A stretch of DNA of 64,000 nt from Roseibium sediminicola. GTDB lineage: Bacteria > Pseudomonadota > Alphaproteobacteria > Rhizobiales > Stappiaceae. Numbering within the stretch: the stretch's first letter is position 1; each line of letters starts with the position of its first letter. This document shows positions 1 through 8,528 of this stretch, piece by piece. Location of the stretch: positions 37,990 to 101,989 of the forward strand of contig NZ_JALNMJ010000021.1 in assembly GCF_023156505.1 (NCBI RefSeq). The letters are read 5' to 3'. The notes under the pieces were generated by a model. The model was not told where the DNA came from. It saw only the letters and a program-made list of their open reading frames with translations, and did not search any database. The position numbers and the translations under genes were made by a program.

Positions 1-294
1 GCGGTCGAGGCGGTCTTCTGCGGCGATGACCTGATTGCGATCGGAGCCATCGATGCGGCGCGGGCCGCGGGCCGGCAGGTGCCAGAGGATATCGGCATCC
101 TCGGTTTCAACGACATTGCCATGGCCGGCTGGGATGCTTATGCGCTGACCACGATCCGGCAGCCCATCCGCGACATTATCATGAGTTCCGTCGAACTTGT
201 CGTCGCCATGGTGGAGGCGCCCGCGAGCGGTCCGGAGATCCGGCTGTTCCCCTGCTCGGTGATCGAGCGCGGATCGCTGCGCGGGGCGCCTTAG
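1..294 (+). CDS. LacI-family transcriptional regulator, C-terminal part (cut by window edge)
   Basis: Frame 1 is open from the first base to a TAG at 292-294 and encodes the last 97 residues of a periplasmic-binding-protein-like effector domain. The stretch VPEDIGILGFNDIAMA followed by LTTIRQP is the usual end of the LacI/GalR sensor domain, and the protein ends with the basic, short tail typical of the family. The DNA-binding N-terminus lies outside the window. The neighbours are inositol-type catabolic genes and a perfect LacI-type operator lies at 3546-3565, so this protein is a reasonable candidate for the local repressor. That assignment is inference; the family call is firm. Confidence 0.85.
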   Translation, partial: AVEAVFCGDDLIAIGAIDAARAAGRQVPEDIGILGFNDIAMAGWDAYALTTIRQPIRDIIMSSVELVVAMVEAPASGPEIRLFPCSVIERGSLRGAP

Positions 295-337
295 CAAACG
301 GGTGTCGTGGCCAATCCAAGGTGTGGAGCGGTTCGCA

Positions 338-1477
338 TCAGATGTCGGTCCAGCGACCTCCGGATCCTGCCGAATTTGCCGCTGCCGCGATGGCGCGCAT
401 CGACAGGAGGCCGTCCTCCGCGGTCGGATAATGCAGCGCCAAAGGATCCGGAGCGCGACCGGCCTTTTTGGCGCGCAGCACGTCGGCGAGATCATGATAG
501 ATATTGGCAAAGGCGACCGGCATGCCTTCCGCGTGGCCGATCGGGATGCGCGAGGCCCGCACCGCTTCGGCCGATAGACCCGCATCGCCGCGTTCCAGGA
601 TCTGGGTTCTGCCTCCGAGCGGGGTGAACAGCAACTGCTCGGGATGCTGCTGTTGCCAGGACAGTCCGCCCTTTTCCCCGAAGACCTGCAGGGTCAGACC
701 ATGCATGCGCCCGATCGCCACCGCACTGGTCCACAGCCGGCAGAGCGCGCCACCATCGAGGCGGATGTTCAGCATGGCATCGTCTTCAAGCTGGCGGTCG
801 CCGACAAGCGATGCAAAATCCGCCGAAACTTCTCTCGGGGCTTGTCCGGACACGAAACAGGCCATGTGAAAGGCATGAATGCCCGCATCCGCAAAGACGG
901 CGGAAACGCCGGCCTGTGCGGGGTCGTAGCGCCAGCGGACACGCGGATTGTCCGCCTCTTCGGCATCTGCATGAAAGCCATGGGCAAATTCGGCCTTGAT
1001 CAGACGAATCCGGCCGAGATCGCCGGCAGCGACCATGGCCCGCATCTGGCGTACCAGCGGGTAGCCGCTGTAGCCGTAGTTGACGGCGCAGACGCGTCCG
1101 GTTTCGCGGGTGATCGCGACGATCCGTTCGGCTTCCTGCGTGGTCATGGTGAGCGGCTTCTCGCACAAGACGTCGAAGCCTGCCGTCAGGAAGGCGCTCG
1201 TGATCTCGTAATGCGTGGCGTTGGGGGTGGCCACGGTCACGAGATCCGGGCGGTCGGACCGGTCGCGTTCCTCCTCTAGCATCTCCTGCCAAGACCCGTA
1301 GGCGCGCTCGGGTGCGATGCCGAGGTCAATGGCAAAGGCCTTGCCGCGTTCCGGATCGGCGTCGAGCGCGCTGGCCACCAGATGAAAATGGCCGTCCAGT
1401 CCGGCGCTGATGCGATGGGTCGGGCCGATCTGCGAGCCCTTGCCGCCGCCGATCATTGCCCAGGTCAGTTTGCTCAT
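338..1477 (-). CDS. Gfo/Idh/MocA family NAD(P)-dependent oxidoreductase
   Basis: A 379-residue oxidoreductase, probably a cytoplasmic cyclitol or sugar dehydrogenase. Near the N-terminus lies a nucleotide-binding segment (MIGGGKGSQIG), then VATPNATHY and CEKPLT, the hallmark motif of the Gfo/Idh/MocA fold whose Lys takes part in catalysis; the C-terminal half is the predicted beta-sheet substrate domain. I start at 1477 (MSKLTW) rather than at an upstream start because the nucleotide-binding strand begins immediately and the upstream gene ends at 1480. The gene is last in a three-gene leftward operon with an IolE-like protein and a second dehydrogenase. The exact substrate cannot be read from sequence; inositol or an inositol derivative is inferred from context. 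Confidence 0.85.
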   Translation of the reverse strand: MSKLTWAMIGGGKGSQIGPTHRISAGLDGHFHLVASALDADPERGKAFAIDLGIAPERAYGSWQEMLEEERDRSDRPDLVTVATPNATHYEITSAFLTAGFDVLCEKPLTMTTQEAERIVAITRETGRVCAVNYGYSGYPLVRQMRAMVAAGDLGRIRLIKAEFAHGFHADAEEADNPRVRWRYDPAQAGVSAVFADAGIHAFHMACFVSGQAPREVSADFASLVGDRQLEDDAMLNIRLDGGALCRLWTSAVAIGRMHGLTLQVFGEKGGLSWQQQHPEQLLFTPLGGRTQILERGDAGLSAEAVRASRIPIGHAEGMPVAFANIYHDLADVLRAKKAGRAPDPLALHYPTAEDGLLSMRAIAAAANSAGSGGRWTDI

Positions 1478-1479
1478 GG

Positions 1480-2376
1480 TCAGGCCTCGAAACCGATGGT
1501 GCGCAAATAGGTTCTGTTTTCGATGGCGTCGTCCAGCGGAGACTGCGCCTTGTCCGGGTCGCAGTCCTGCTCGACGGTGCACCAGCCGCCAAAGCCGGCC
1601 GTCTCCAGGCGCTTCTTCACCGCGGGAAAGTCAACCGCTCCCTTGCCGAGATTGCAGAAGATGCCGTCGCCGCAGGCCTGGTAGAAATCCGTTCTGGCGG
1701 CAATGACCCTGGCCCGCACAACGGGATCGATGTCCTTGAAATGCATGTAGGAGATCCTCTCCATGTAGCGGTCCATGAAGGCGAGTGGGTCAAATCCCGC
1801 ATAAAGACTGTGGCCCGTGTCGAGGCAGATCTTGAGCAGCGCGGGATCAATCTCCTCCAGAAGCCTTTCGATCTCAGGTTCGAAATCCAGGAAGCCGGCT
1901 GCGTGAGGGTGAATGGCCGGGGTCAGTCCATAGTCCTCGCTTGCCATCCTGGCGACATCCAGAATGCGGTCGCGGAACCCGGACCATTCGGAAGCCGTCA
2001 TGGCGACGGCCTCGTCTGGCCGCCCGGCCGTTGGCGCCCGGCGCGGCGAGATGCTGTCGATGATCACAAGATGCGTCGCGCCATGGGCCTTCAAGGCCTT
2101 GCAGGTACGCATCGCGCCGTCCTGCACCTCGTCCCATTTGCCGGGATCGTGAAAGGGGCGAAAGACGACGCCGCCAATCAGTTCGAGCCCGCGCGCGGCG
2201 AGCGCGTCGCCGAGTTCAACCGGATCTTCCGGCATGTAGCCGACAGGACCGAGTTCGATGCCGCGGTAACCTGCGTCCCTGCACTGGTCGAGCACGTCCT
2301 GCCAGGCGGGGTTGCGCGGATCGTCCGCAAATTCGACGCCCCAGGAACAGGGGGCGTTGCCGATCTTGATTGTCAT
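1480..2376 (-). CDS. IolE-like sugar isomerase/dehydratase, TIM barrel
   Basis: A 298-residue xylose-isomerase-like TIM-barrel protein. It opens with KIGNAPCSWGVEF, a start characteristic of inosose dehydratases (IolE) and MocC-like proteins, and carries the later barrel motifs ICLDTGHSLYAG, YMHFKDI and WCTVEQDCD, which supply acidic and His metal ligands in this superfamily. IolE converts 2-keto-myo-inositol to the diketone in inositol breakdown. The gene ends 2 nt before the start of the downstream dehydrogenase and follows another by 32 nt, so the three are almost surely co-transcribed. It could instead be an epimerase acting on a keto-inositol (IolI/IolH type). Confidence 0.78.
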   Translation of the reverse strand: MTIKIGNAPCSWGVEFADDPRNPAWQDVLDQCRDAGYRGIELGPVGYMPEDPVELGDALAARGLELIGGVVFRPFHDPGKWDEVQDGAMRTCKALKAHGATHLVIIDSISPRRAPTAGRPDEAVAMTASEWSGFRDRILDVARMASEDYGLTPAIHPHAAGFLDFEPEIERLLEEIDPALLKICLDTGHSLYAGFDPLAFMDRYMERISYMHFKDIDPVVRARVIAARTDFYQACGDGIFCNLGKGAVDFPAVKKRLETAGFGGWCTVEQDCDPDKAQSPLDDAIENRTYLRTIGFEA

Positions 2377-2408
2377 GATGTGGTTCCGGAAAATGTCGGG
2401 TCGTAACC

Positions 2409-3530
2409 CTAGACGTCTGCGAGCTTGATCCAGCTCTGGGCTTCGTAAGACTGCCAGGCCGCCTCGATGACCTGGTTGACATAGAGACCGTCCTCGAAGG
2501 CCGGCCAGAGATTGGTGCCGGTCTCAATGGCCTTCAGGAAATCCTTGGCCTCGATGATGATCTGGTCCTGGTAGCCGGTGCCGTGACCGGCTCCCTGGCA
2601 GAAAGGAGCGTAGTCGGGATGGTGCGGCCCGGTGAGGATCTTCCGGAAGCCCTCGCGGGAGGGGGACTGGCCGCCTTCATAGAGCCAGAGCGCGTTCTGG
2701 TCTTCCTGGTCGAAGCGGATGGAGCCCTTGGTGCCATAAATGTCATAGGCATAGCCCATCTTGCGGCCGAAGGCCGTTCTGCTGATGTATAGGGCGCCGA
2801 GTGCGCCGGACGAGAAGCGGCACATGAGCTGGGCATGATCGTCATTGGTGACGGTCTTCGGACCGTCCTGGCCGGGGCGCTCCGTCACCACCGTTTCGAT
2901 TTCGGCCAACACCTTTTCCATCGGCCCCGCGAGGGCCTGGGACGCATTGATGATATGAGGGCTGAGATCGCCCAGGGCGCCTGTGGCCCGGCCCTTGGCT
3001 CGCCAGGTGGCGGGGATTGCCGGGTTGGCATAAAAATCCTCGGTGTGTTCGCCGCGGAAATAGGTGATCTCTCCGATCTCTCCCGCCTCGATGATTTCCC
3101 GAGCCAGCTGTGAGGCCGGTGTGCGGATATAGTTGAAGCCGACCATGTTGATGCAGCCGGACGCCTTGGCGGCAGCGGTCATCGCCCGGCTGTCCGCAAG
3201 ATCCTTGCCCAGCGGTTTTTCGCAAAAAACCGGCTTGCCCAGCTCAAAAGCCGCCGCCGCGATTTTCAGATGCGTGTCTTGCGGCGATGCGATTACGACG
3301 GCTTCCACGGCCGGGTTGGTAACAAGCACGCGCCAATCGTCGGTCGCGGCTGCAAAGCCGAGTTCGCGGGCCTTGCGCGCGGCGCCTTCGGCCGTTGTCG
3401 TGCACACCATCTCCAGCGACGGGCGCAGGCGCGTGTCGAAGACCGCGCCGACCGCCTGCATCGCCACTGCATGGGCCTTGCCCATATAGCCGCCGCCGAC
3501 AATGCCGACACCAATTTTGCGCGTTTCCAT
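2409..3530 (-). CDS. Gfo/Idh/MocA family oxidoreductase, inositol-dehydrogenase-like
   Basis: A 373-residue dehydrogenase beginning METRKIGVGIVGGGYMGKAH, where GIVGGGYMG is the dinucleotide-binding loop. IASPQDTH and FCEKPLGKD follow at the usual family spacing, and the C-terminal part (GYAYDIYGTKGSIRF) is the substrate domain. The start at 3530 is chosen because the family always begins a few residues before the nucleotide loop; the open frame upstream is intergenic and holds the operator. This is the first gene of the leftward operon and diverges from iolC. Two different dehydrogenases in one operon suggest that either two epimers or two oxidation steps are handled. Confidence 0.85.
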   Translation of the reverse strand: METRKIGVGIVGGGYMGKAHAVAMQAVGAVFDTRLRPSLEMVCTTTAEGAARKARELGFAAATDDWRVLVTNPAVEAVVIASPQDTHLKIAAAAFELGKPVFCEKPLGKDLADSRAMTAAAKASGCINMVGFNYIRTPASQLAREIIEAGEIGEITYFRGEHTEDFYANPAIPATWRAKGRATGALGDLSPHIINASQALAGPMEKVLAEIETVVTERPGQDGPKTVTNDDHAQLMCRFSSGALGALYISRTAFGRKMGYAYDIYGTKGSIRFDQEDQNALWLYEGGQSPSREGFRKILTGPHHPDYAPFCQGAGHGTGYQDQIIIEAKDFLKAIETGTNLWPAFEDGLYVNQVIEAAWQSYEAQSWIKLADV

Positions 3531-3545
3531 CCCGATCGATCCAAT

Positions 3546-3565
3546 TTTTGCAACCGCTTGCAAAA
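3546..3565. promoter_or_regulatory. LacI-family operator between divergent iol operons
   Basis: The core TTGCAACCGCTTGCAA (3548-3563) fits the LacI/GalR consensus TTGCAANCGNTTGCAA, with the central CG pair, and is extended by symmetrical T and A residues on each side. It lies 16 nt upstream of the leftward dehydrogenase start and about 165 nt before iolC, where a single repressor could control both arms. The regulator ending at 294 is the obvious candidate; binding has not been shown. Confidence 0.75.
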
Positions 3566-3643
3566 CAGCTAAACACCGCTTAGCTTGTCCCGTCAAGAGC
3601 CCATGCCGCCGCAAGAGGTCTATTCCGGGAGGGGACGAAATTC

Positions 3644-3745
3644 ATGACCGAGCTGGAACAACGCCAGGACGCGAATGGCGTGGCTGGCTGCCCGATCAAG
3701 ATGGGCGTAGTCACGGAGAGGCGATCTGCATGCGTCATGGCCTGA
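3644..3745 (+). CDS. possible 33-codon leader ORF overlapping iolC start
   Basis: ATG at 3644 follows a strong Shine-Dalgarno-like GGGAGGGG and encodes 33 residues (begins MTELEQRQD) before a TGA at 3743-3745, running 16 nt into the kinase gene in another frame. It resembles no family I recognise. It could be a translationally coupled leader or chance. The ribosome-binding site is better than that of the kinase itself, which is the only real support. Confidence 0.25.
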   Translation: MTELEQRQDANGVAGCPIKMGVVTERRSACVMA

Positions 3746-4701
3746 CACCACGTTCCAGGTTTCTCGTGCTTGGCCGGGCCGGCATGGACCTTTATGCCGA
3801 TCCGCCGGGAAGCGCCGCGGAAACGGCAACGCGTTTCGCCGCCGCGCTGGGCGGATCGTCGGGCAATATTGCCGCGGGTCTCGCACGGCAGGGCCTCGCG
3901 GTCAGCCTGTTGACCTGCGTGTCCGACGACAGTGTCGGGCGTTTCGTGCGACGTGAATTGGAGCGCTACGGTGTCGACACCACCCACGTGAAAATGCTTG
4001 CCGACGGGTCGCGCACGTCGCTTGCGGTGACCGAAACGCGGATCGAAGACACCCAGAACACGCTCTACCGGAACAACGCGTCGGACCTGCTACTGGACGA
4101 AGCGCAGATCGCGGAAGTCGATTTCAAGACCTTTGCCGCGCTGGTGGTGACCGGGACGGCGCTGGCGGCGCAGCCCTCCAGACGGGCGACCCTTCAGGCG
4201 ATGGAGCGGGCTCAGGATGCTGGCGGTCTTGTTGTGCTCGATCTCGATTACCGGCCCTATTCCTGGCCGGGCAGCCGGGAGGCGTCCGACACCTACCGGT
4301 CGGCCATCGATCTGTCGGATCTTGTGGTCGGCAACGACGATGAATTTGCCGTTGTCGCAGACGGTTCCACGGAAGGCGGCAGGCTTCTTGCCAGGGAGCT
4401 CGGGCGGCAGAAAACGGTTGTCTACAAGATGGGCGAGAAGGGCTCGATTGTCTTCGACGGCGTTGAAAGCTTCGAGACCGGCATCTTCCCCGTGACCGCG
4501 ATCAAGCCGATGGGGGCGGGCGATGCGTTTCTGGCCCAGTTGCTGGCGTCGCTTGCCGAGGAACGTTCGATGCGGGACGCGGTGCTGCGCGGATCCGCGG
4601 CCGCCGCAATGGTGGTGTCCCGGTTCGGATGCGCGCCGGCGATGCCGTCACCCGCCGAGCTTGAGGATTTTCTTCGCCAGACCACCGCGCCGCAGACCTG
4701 A
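3730..4701 (+). CDS. iolC: 5-dehydro-2-deoxygluconokinase (PfkB family)
   Basis: A 323-residue PfkB/ribokinase-fold sugar kinase. It starts with the family pattern (FLVLGRAGMDLYADPPG, then ALGGSSGNIAAGLARQG), carries LDYRPYSWPG and LVVGNDDEF as in IolC, and ends with PMGAGDAFLAQ, where the Asp of GAGD is the catalytic base. IolC phosphorylates 5-dehydro-2-deoxygluconate in myo-inositol degradation. ATG 3730 is preceded by GGAGAG at about 9 nt, and the first strand of the fold begins soon after, so longer frames are rejected. It is followed after 10 nt by iolB and then by an overlapping aldolase gene, giving a rightward operon. Confidence 0.88.
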   Translation: MRHGLTPRSRFLVLGRAGMDLYADPPGSAAETATRFAAALGGSSGNIAAGLARQGLAVSLLTCVSDDSVGRFVRRELERYGVDTTHVKMLADGSRTSLAVTETRIEDTQNTLYRNNASDLLLDEAQIAEVDFKTFAALVVTGTALAAQPSRRATLQAMERAQDAGGLVVLDLDYRPYSWPGSREASDTYRSAIDLSDLVVGNDDEFAVVADGSTEGGRLLARELGRQKTVVYKMGEKGSIVFDGVESFETGIFPVTAIKPMGAGDAFLAQLLASLAEERSMRDAVLRGSAAAAMVVSRFGCAPAMPSPAELEDFLRQTTAPQT

Positions 4702-4711
4702 GGGGGCCGTG

Positions 4712-5554
4712 ATGCATATTCCACCGTTCGACAATTCCAACAAGGCCATCATCGATGTGGATGATGCGCGGGTGCCGCTGAACTACTTCAACATCGTCAA
4801 GCTGACCAGGGGCCAGGCCTTCGACTACGCGGTGCCGGGTTATGAAACCGCAATCGTGCCGGCAACCGGCAGTGTCGACGTGTCCATCGAAGGTGTGGAT
4901 TTCCCGGCGCTCGGCAAGCGCGGAACGGATGTCTGGGACGGCGAACCAGAAGGCGCCTATGTTCCGTCCGGCGCCAGGGCGCAGCTCGTCTGTGTCAGCG
5001 ACAAGGCGGAGGTCTTCATTGCGGGCGCGCGGTACGACAAGGTGCTGGAACCCTTCGAGGTCCGCGCGCAGGATATCGATCTGGTGCAATATGGGTCGGA
5101 CGACACCAAGACCCACCGCAAGATCAAGCACATCCTCGGCACCAGGTATCACGACAAGGTCGGCCGCCTGCTGGTCTCGGAACTGTTCACGGTCGGCCAG
5201 GGTGGCTGGTCGGGTTTTCCGCCGCACAAACACGACACCGACAGGCTGCCGGACGAGACCCGCCACGACGAGACCTACAACTTCCGTTTTCGGCCCAACA
5301 AGGGTTTCGGGCTGCAGCTGGTCCAGCGCGAGGACGGCGCCGTCGGCGATGCCTATCATATCGTTGATGGTTCGACGATCGTTCTCGACAAGGGCTTCCA
5401 TCCCTGTGTGGTCGCACCGGGTTACGAGATGTACTATTTCACGATCCTCGGCGGCTTGTCGCAACGGTCCCTGGTGCAGTTTTTCCAGCCGGATCACGCC
5501 TGGCAGATCGAGACCATACCCGGCATCAAAGACATGATCGCCAAGTTCAAATGA
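4712..5554 (+). CDS. iolB: 5-deoxy-glucuronate isomerase
   Basis: A 280-residue bicupin of the KduI/IolB family, the normal length. The segment GWSGFPPHKHDTDRLPDETR followed by HDETYNFRF carries the His and Glu metal ligands of IolB, and the C-terminal cupin contains GFHPCVVAPGYEMYYF. IolB interconverts 5-deoxyglucuronate and 5-dehydro-2-deoxygluconate, the substrate of the kinase encoded just upstream. AGGGGG precedes the ATG at 4712. Its stop overlaps the start of the aldolase gene in an ATGA, indicating translational coupling. Confidence 0.92.
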   Translation: MHIPPFDNSNKAIIDVDDARVPLNYFNIVKLTRGQAFDYAVPGYETAIVPATGSVDVSIEGVDFPALGKRGTDVWDGEPEGAYVPSGARAQLVCVSDKAEVFIAGARYDKVLEPFEVRAQDIDLVQYGSDDTKTHRKIKHILGTRYHDKVGRLLVSELFTVGQGGWSGFPPHKHDTDRLPDETRHDETYNFRFRPNKGFGLQLVQREDGAVGDAYHIVDGSTIVLDKGFHPCVVAPGYEMYYFTILGGLSQRSLVQFFQPDHAWQIETIPGIKDMIAKFK

Positions 5555-6384
5555 CGGCGGTCAACCTCGCGGAGGTCCTGCGTCCGGCGGCTTTGGGCGG
5601 CTATGCGGTCGCCGGACTGGTGGTGCTCGGCTGGGAGGACGGCGTGGCCTTTGTCGAGGCGGCGGAAGAAATCGGGTGTCCGCTGATCCTGCAGGCGGGT
5701 CCAGGCTGCAGGGCACACACGCCTTTGCCGGTTATCGGCCCAATGCTGCGCCATCTCGCCGATCAGGCGCGTGTTCCCGTGGTCTGCCACCTGGATCATG
5801 GCTATGCAATCGACGAATGCCGCGCCGGGCTCGAACACGGGTTCACGTCGCTGATGTTCGACGGCTCCGCGCTGCCGATCGATCAGAACATTGACCTGAC
5901 CGCACGGCTCGCAGAAGACGCGCATGCGGCAGGCGCTTCGGTGGAAGGCGAGGTTGGTTTTGTCGGTTATGCGGCGGGCGCTGCATCGCGGTTCACCGAC
6001 CCGCAAGAGGCAGCCCGCTTCGACCGAGACAGTGGCGCCGACGCCATCGCGATCTCGGTCGGCAATATTCATCTTCAGACCGGCCCGACGGACGGCATCG
6101 ATTACCGGGCTCTCCAGGCGATCGAGGCCGTTACGACCAAGCCGCTGGTTCTGCACGGTGGCAGCGGCATTCCGCATGCGGACCGGATCCGTCTGGCCGG
6201 AGAGACGCGCGTGTGCAAGTTCAATTTCGGAACCGAGCTGCGCCAGTCCTTCGGCAACGCCCTGCGTGCCCAGCTGGAGCAGCATCCGGAGCAGTTCGAC
6301 CGGATCGACATCCTGTCCGGAACCGTCCCCGCCCTGCGCGCGGCAGCGAAAGCCGTTCTCCGCTCCATCTCCGGGAACGCGTAG
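5551..6384 (+). CDS. class II aldolase, IolJ-like
   Basis: A 277-residue class II fructose-bisphosphate-aldolase-family protein. Motifs in order are HLDHG (zinc ligand), LMFDGSALP, EGEVGFVG, ISVGNIHLQ, LHGGSGIP and KFNFGTELR, which together supply the zinc and substrate-phosphate ligands of this family. Because it follows iolC and iolB with an overlapping start, the likely substrate is 6-phospho-5-dehydro-2-deoxygluconate, which IolJ splits into dihydroxyacetone phosphate and malonic semialdehyde. A tagatose or fructose bisphosphate aldolase role cannot be excluded from sequence alone. Confidence 0.82.
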   Translation: MTAVNLAEVLRPAALGGYAVAGLVVLGWEDGVAFVEAAEEIGCPLILQAGPGCRAHTPLPVIGPMLRHLADQARVPVVCHLDHGYAIDECRAGLEHGFTSLMFDGSALPIDQNIDLTARLAEDAHAAGASVEGEVGFVGYAAGAASRFTDPQEAARFDRDSGADAIAISVGNIHLQTGPTDGIDYRALQAIEAVTTKPLVLHGGSGIPHADRIRLAGETRVCKFNFGTELRQSFGNALRAQLEQHPEQFDRIDILSGTVPALRAAAKAVLRSISGNA

Positions 6385-6624
6385 ACGAGGCAAGGCGGCA
6401 GCCTGCCTTTCGCTATGTGTCAGCCTTTTTGCCGTCCGTATCAGATGTATCGGCACACACCGGTCCGACAGGCCGGGTGATACAATTCTTACGTTCTTTC
6501 CCTTTCTGTGACGTTCAGCGGATACGTCGATCCCCGATCTTTCTGTCAGTGGGCACCGGGCGCCGGCCCGACTGCGAACCAACCGATTTCGGCCGAAGGC
6601 CACGAGACACAGAGGATTGACGAC

Positions 6625-8139
6625 ATGACATTCAGATTGCTGACCCCTTATTCCAAGACACTCGGCTGGAATGAAAAACTCGGACCGACCTGGTCCAACT
6701 GGATGGACGGTTCGGATGCCGGCGCCTCGGCAACGCCGGACGCACTGACCACAACGCGTGGTGACGACCAGCCGGTTGGCGAGCCGACCTCCGGGCAAGA
6801 CGACGAAGAGCGATCCGGCCGCCGCGGCGGCGACCTCGCAGGCGGCGCCGACGGCACGCGGACGATGGAGCGTGGTGAAGCTGCGGAAATGTCCTGGTCC
6901 TTCGGGGGCTACGGCGGCAACGGCCTTCTCGGTGGTCCTGTGTTCCAGAACGGTTTCGGTCTTGGCCTCGGCGTCTCGCCGGTCAATTTCTGGTTTGACT
7001 ATGCCGACGAGGACGAGTTCTTCGGCACCAATGGCGTTGACCGGGCCTATGGCCTGTGGGGCGATGACGACATCTTCCTGTTCGACGGCAACGACACGGC
7101 TTATGGCGGAGCGGGCAACGACCTTCTCATTGGCGGGCGCGGCAATGACAGGCTTTATGGCCAGACCGGCAACGATGTGCTGTCCGGCGATGTCGGCGAC
7201 GATTATCTGGATGGCGGTTCCGGCAACGACACTTTGTTGGGCGGTCACGGCAAGGATCTGATCTTTGGCGGCTCCGGCAATGACCGGATCAAGGGTGGCT
7301 TTGACCGGGATGTGGTTCGGGCCGGAGACGGCGACGATACGGTTGAGGGTGAAGACGGCAACGACACGCTCTGGGGTGACGACGGCCGGGACACGATCCT
7401 GGGCGGCGACGGCGACGACCAGCTCTTCGGCGGCCTTGGCAACGACCTCCTGCAGGGCGGTCAGGGCAATGATCAGATGGAAGGCGGTGCAGGGTCCGAC
7501 TCCATGGTCGGAGACAATGGCGACGATGTCATGAACGGCGGCGCTGGAAATGACATGATGTCCGGCGACAATGGCCAGGACCTGATGACCGGCGGCGACG
7601 GCAACGACACCATGGATGGTGGTGCCGGCAATGACGACATGGAAGGCGATGCCGGTAACGACACCATTCATGGCGGTGACGGCAACGACATCGTCAAGGG
7701 CGGTGCCGATGCCGACTGGCTCTATGGCGATGGTGGCAACGACTATATCCATGGCGGCGCCGGCAACGACCACATTTATGGTGGTGCCAATACAGCGGGC
7801 GACATCGGCGACTACCTGCATGGCGGTTCCGGTTTCGACGTCTTCTATTTTGCCGATGGCGACAGTGGCGGCGCTTCGGACCCGATGGACGTGATCGGCG
7901 ACTTCACCCAAGGCGGCGACCTGATCGTTGTCGAAGGCTTCTTTGCGAACTTCCTTGGCGAACAGAGCGGGTTTTCGAATGCGCCCGGCGCCGAGGCCTA
8001 TTACGAGCAGAGCCAAAGCGATGAATTTGGCGACGTCACCAATGTCTATGTCCGGGACGGTTTCGGCCTGAACGTGGACCTGTCCTTCCAGGTTCTCGGT
8101 CATGTCGACCTGACGGTGAACGACCTGTTCCTGGTCTGA
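6625..8139 (+). CDS. RTX calcium-binding repeat protein
   Basis: A 504-residue, very acidic protein. After a roughly 130-residue N-terminal region there are about 17-18 nonapeptide repeats of the form GGxGNDxxx (for example GGAGNDLLIGGRGNDRLYG), roughly residues 135-400, that fold into a calcium-binding parallel beta-roll. The end (about residues 405-504) has no repeats, contains DVIGDFTQGGDLIVVEGFF and finishes in VNDLFLV, which fits an uncleaved C-terminal type I secretion signal. ATG 6625 follows AGAGGA at a good distance; an earlier in-frame start at 6508 is possible but poorly supported. No transporter genes (hlyB/D-like) are adjacent. The function of the secreted protein is unknown. Confidence 0.85.
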   Translation: MTFRLLTPYSKTLGWNEKLGPTWSNWMDGSDAGASATPDALTTTRGDDQPVGEPTSGQDDEERSGRRGGDLAGGADGTRTMERGEAAEMSWSFGGYGGNGLLGGPVFQNGFGLGLGVSPVNFWFDYADEDEFFGTNGVDRAYGLWGDDDIFLFDGNDTAYGGAGNDLLIGGRGNDRLYGQTGNDVLSGDVGDDYLDGGSGNDTLLGGHGKDLIFGGSGNDRIKGGFDRDVVRAGDGDDTVEGEDGNDTLWGDDGRDTILGGDGDDQLFGGLGNDLLQGGQGNDQMEGGAGSDSMVGDNGDDVMNGGAGNDMMSGDNGQDLMTGGDGNDTMDGGAGNDDMEGDAGNDTIHGGDGNDIVKGGADADWLYGDGGNDYIHGGAGNDHIYGGANTAGDIGDYLHGGSGFDVFYFADGDSGGASDPMDVIGDFTQGGDLIVVEGFFANFLGEQSGFSNAPGAEAYYEQSQSDEFGDVTNVYVRDGFGLNVDLSFQVLGHVDLTVNDLFLV

Positions 8140-8150
8140 CTTTTCATACA

Positions 8151-8226
8151 CTAGTCACCCGAATCTGAAGTTCGTCTTATTTCCCGGCACACTCGGAACG
8201 AGCTTCAGATTCAAAAGGGTGACTAG
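8151..8226. repeat. large palindromic repeat, copy A
   Basis: The arms begin CTAGTCACCC and end GGGTGACTAG (perfect), followed inward by GAATCTGAAG pairing with CTTCAGATTC and a further five paired bases with one mismatch. One arm carries four extra bases (AAAA). It lies 12 nt after the RTX stop codon and forms a long hairpin; it may also end transcription. It is clearly related to copy B in architecture (CTAG ends, GAATYTGAA core, asymmetric T-rich bulge). Confidence 0.8.
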
Positions 8227-8239
8227 CAAGCATATGTTT

Positions 8240-8317
8240 CTAGTGTGGTTTTCGAATTTGAAATTCACTTCGATGGTCGCTGCAACAATGAGGCGAATTT
8301 CAAATTCACCACACTAG
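8240..8317. repeat. large palindromic repeat, copy B
   Basis: The ends are CTAGTGTGG and CCACACTAG; the inner arms are GAATTTGAAATTC and GAATTTCAAATTC. The unpaired T-rich bulge is in the opposite arm relative to copy A, as if the element were in reverse orientation. It is 13 nt from copy A. The element has no coding capacity and looks like a short non-autonomous palindromic repeat. Confidence 0.8.
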
Positions 8318-8528
8318 GTGGCGGTGGCGACTGCCACCCGATCATTGCTCCGTAAACTGCCGCGTTTGAAGGCCAAGGTCTTCGGCGCCGCTTTTTTGTT
8401 TGGCAATGGCGATGAATTGAAATGCCGCTGATACAGTTGAAATCTTTTGCGAAATCAACCAGATAAGCAGGGCTCCTATCTTCCTGGTGTCAGCAGAGAG
8501 ACTGACGCAACCAAGATGGAGAAAACGC

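Noticed and set aside
5494..8151. An 885-codon open frame on the minus strand across the aldolase and RTX genes
   Set aside because: It is antisense to a clear RTX array; its Val/Ala-rich pseudo-repeats are the complement of the Gly-Asp codons, and it has no family pattern.
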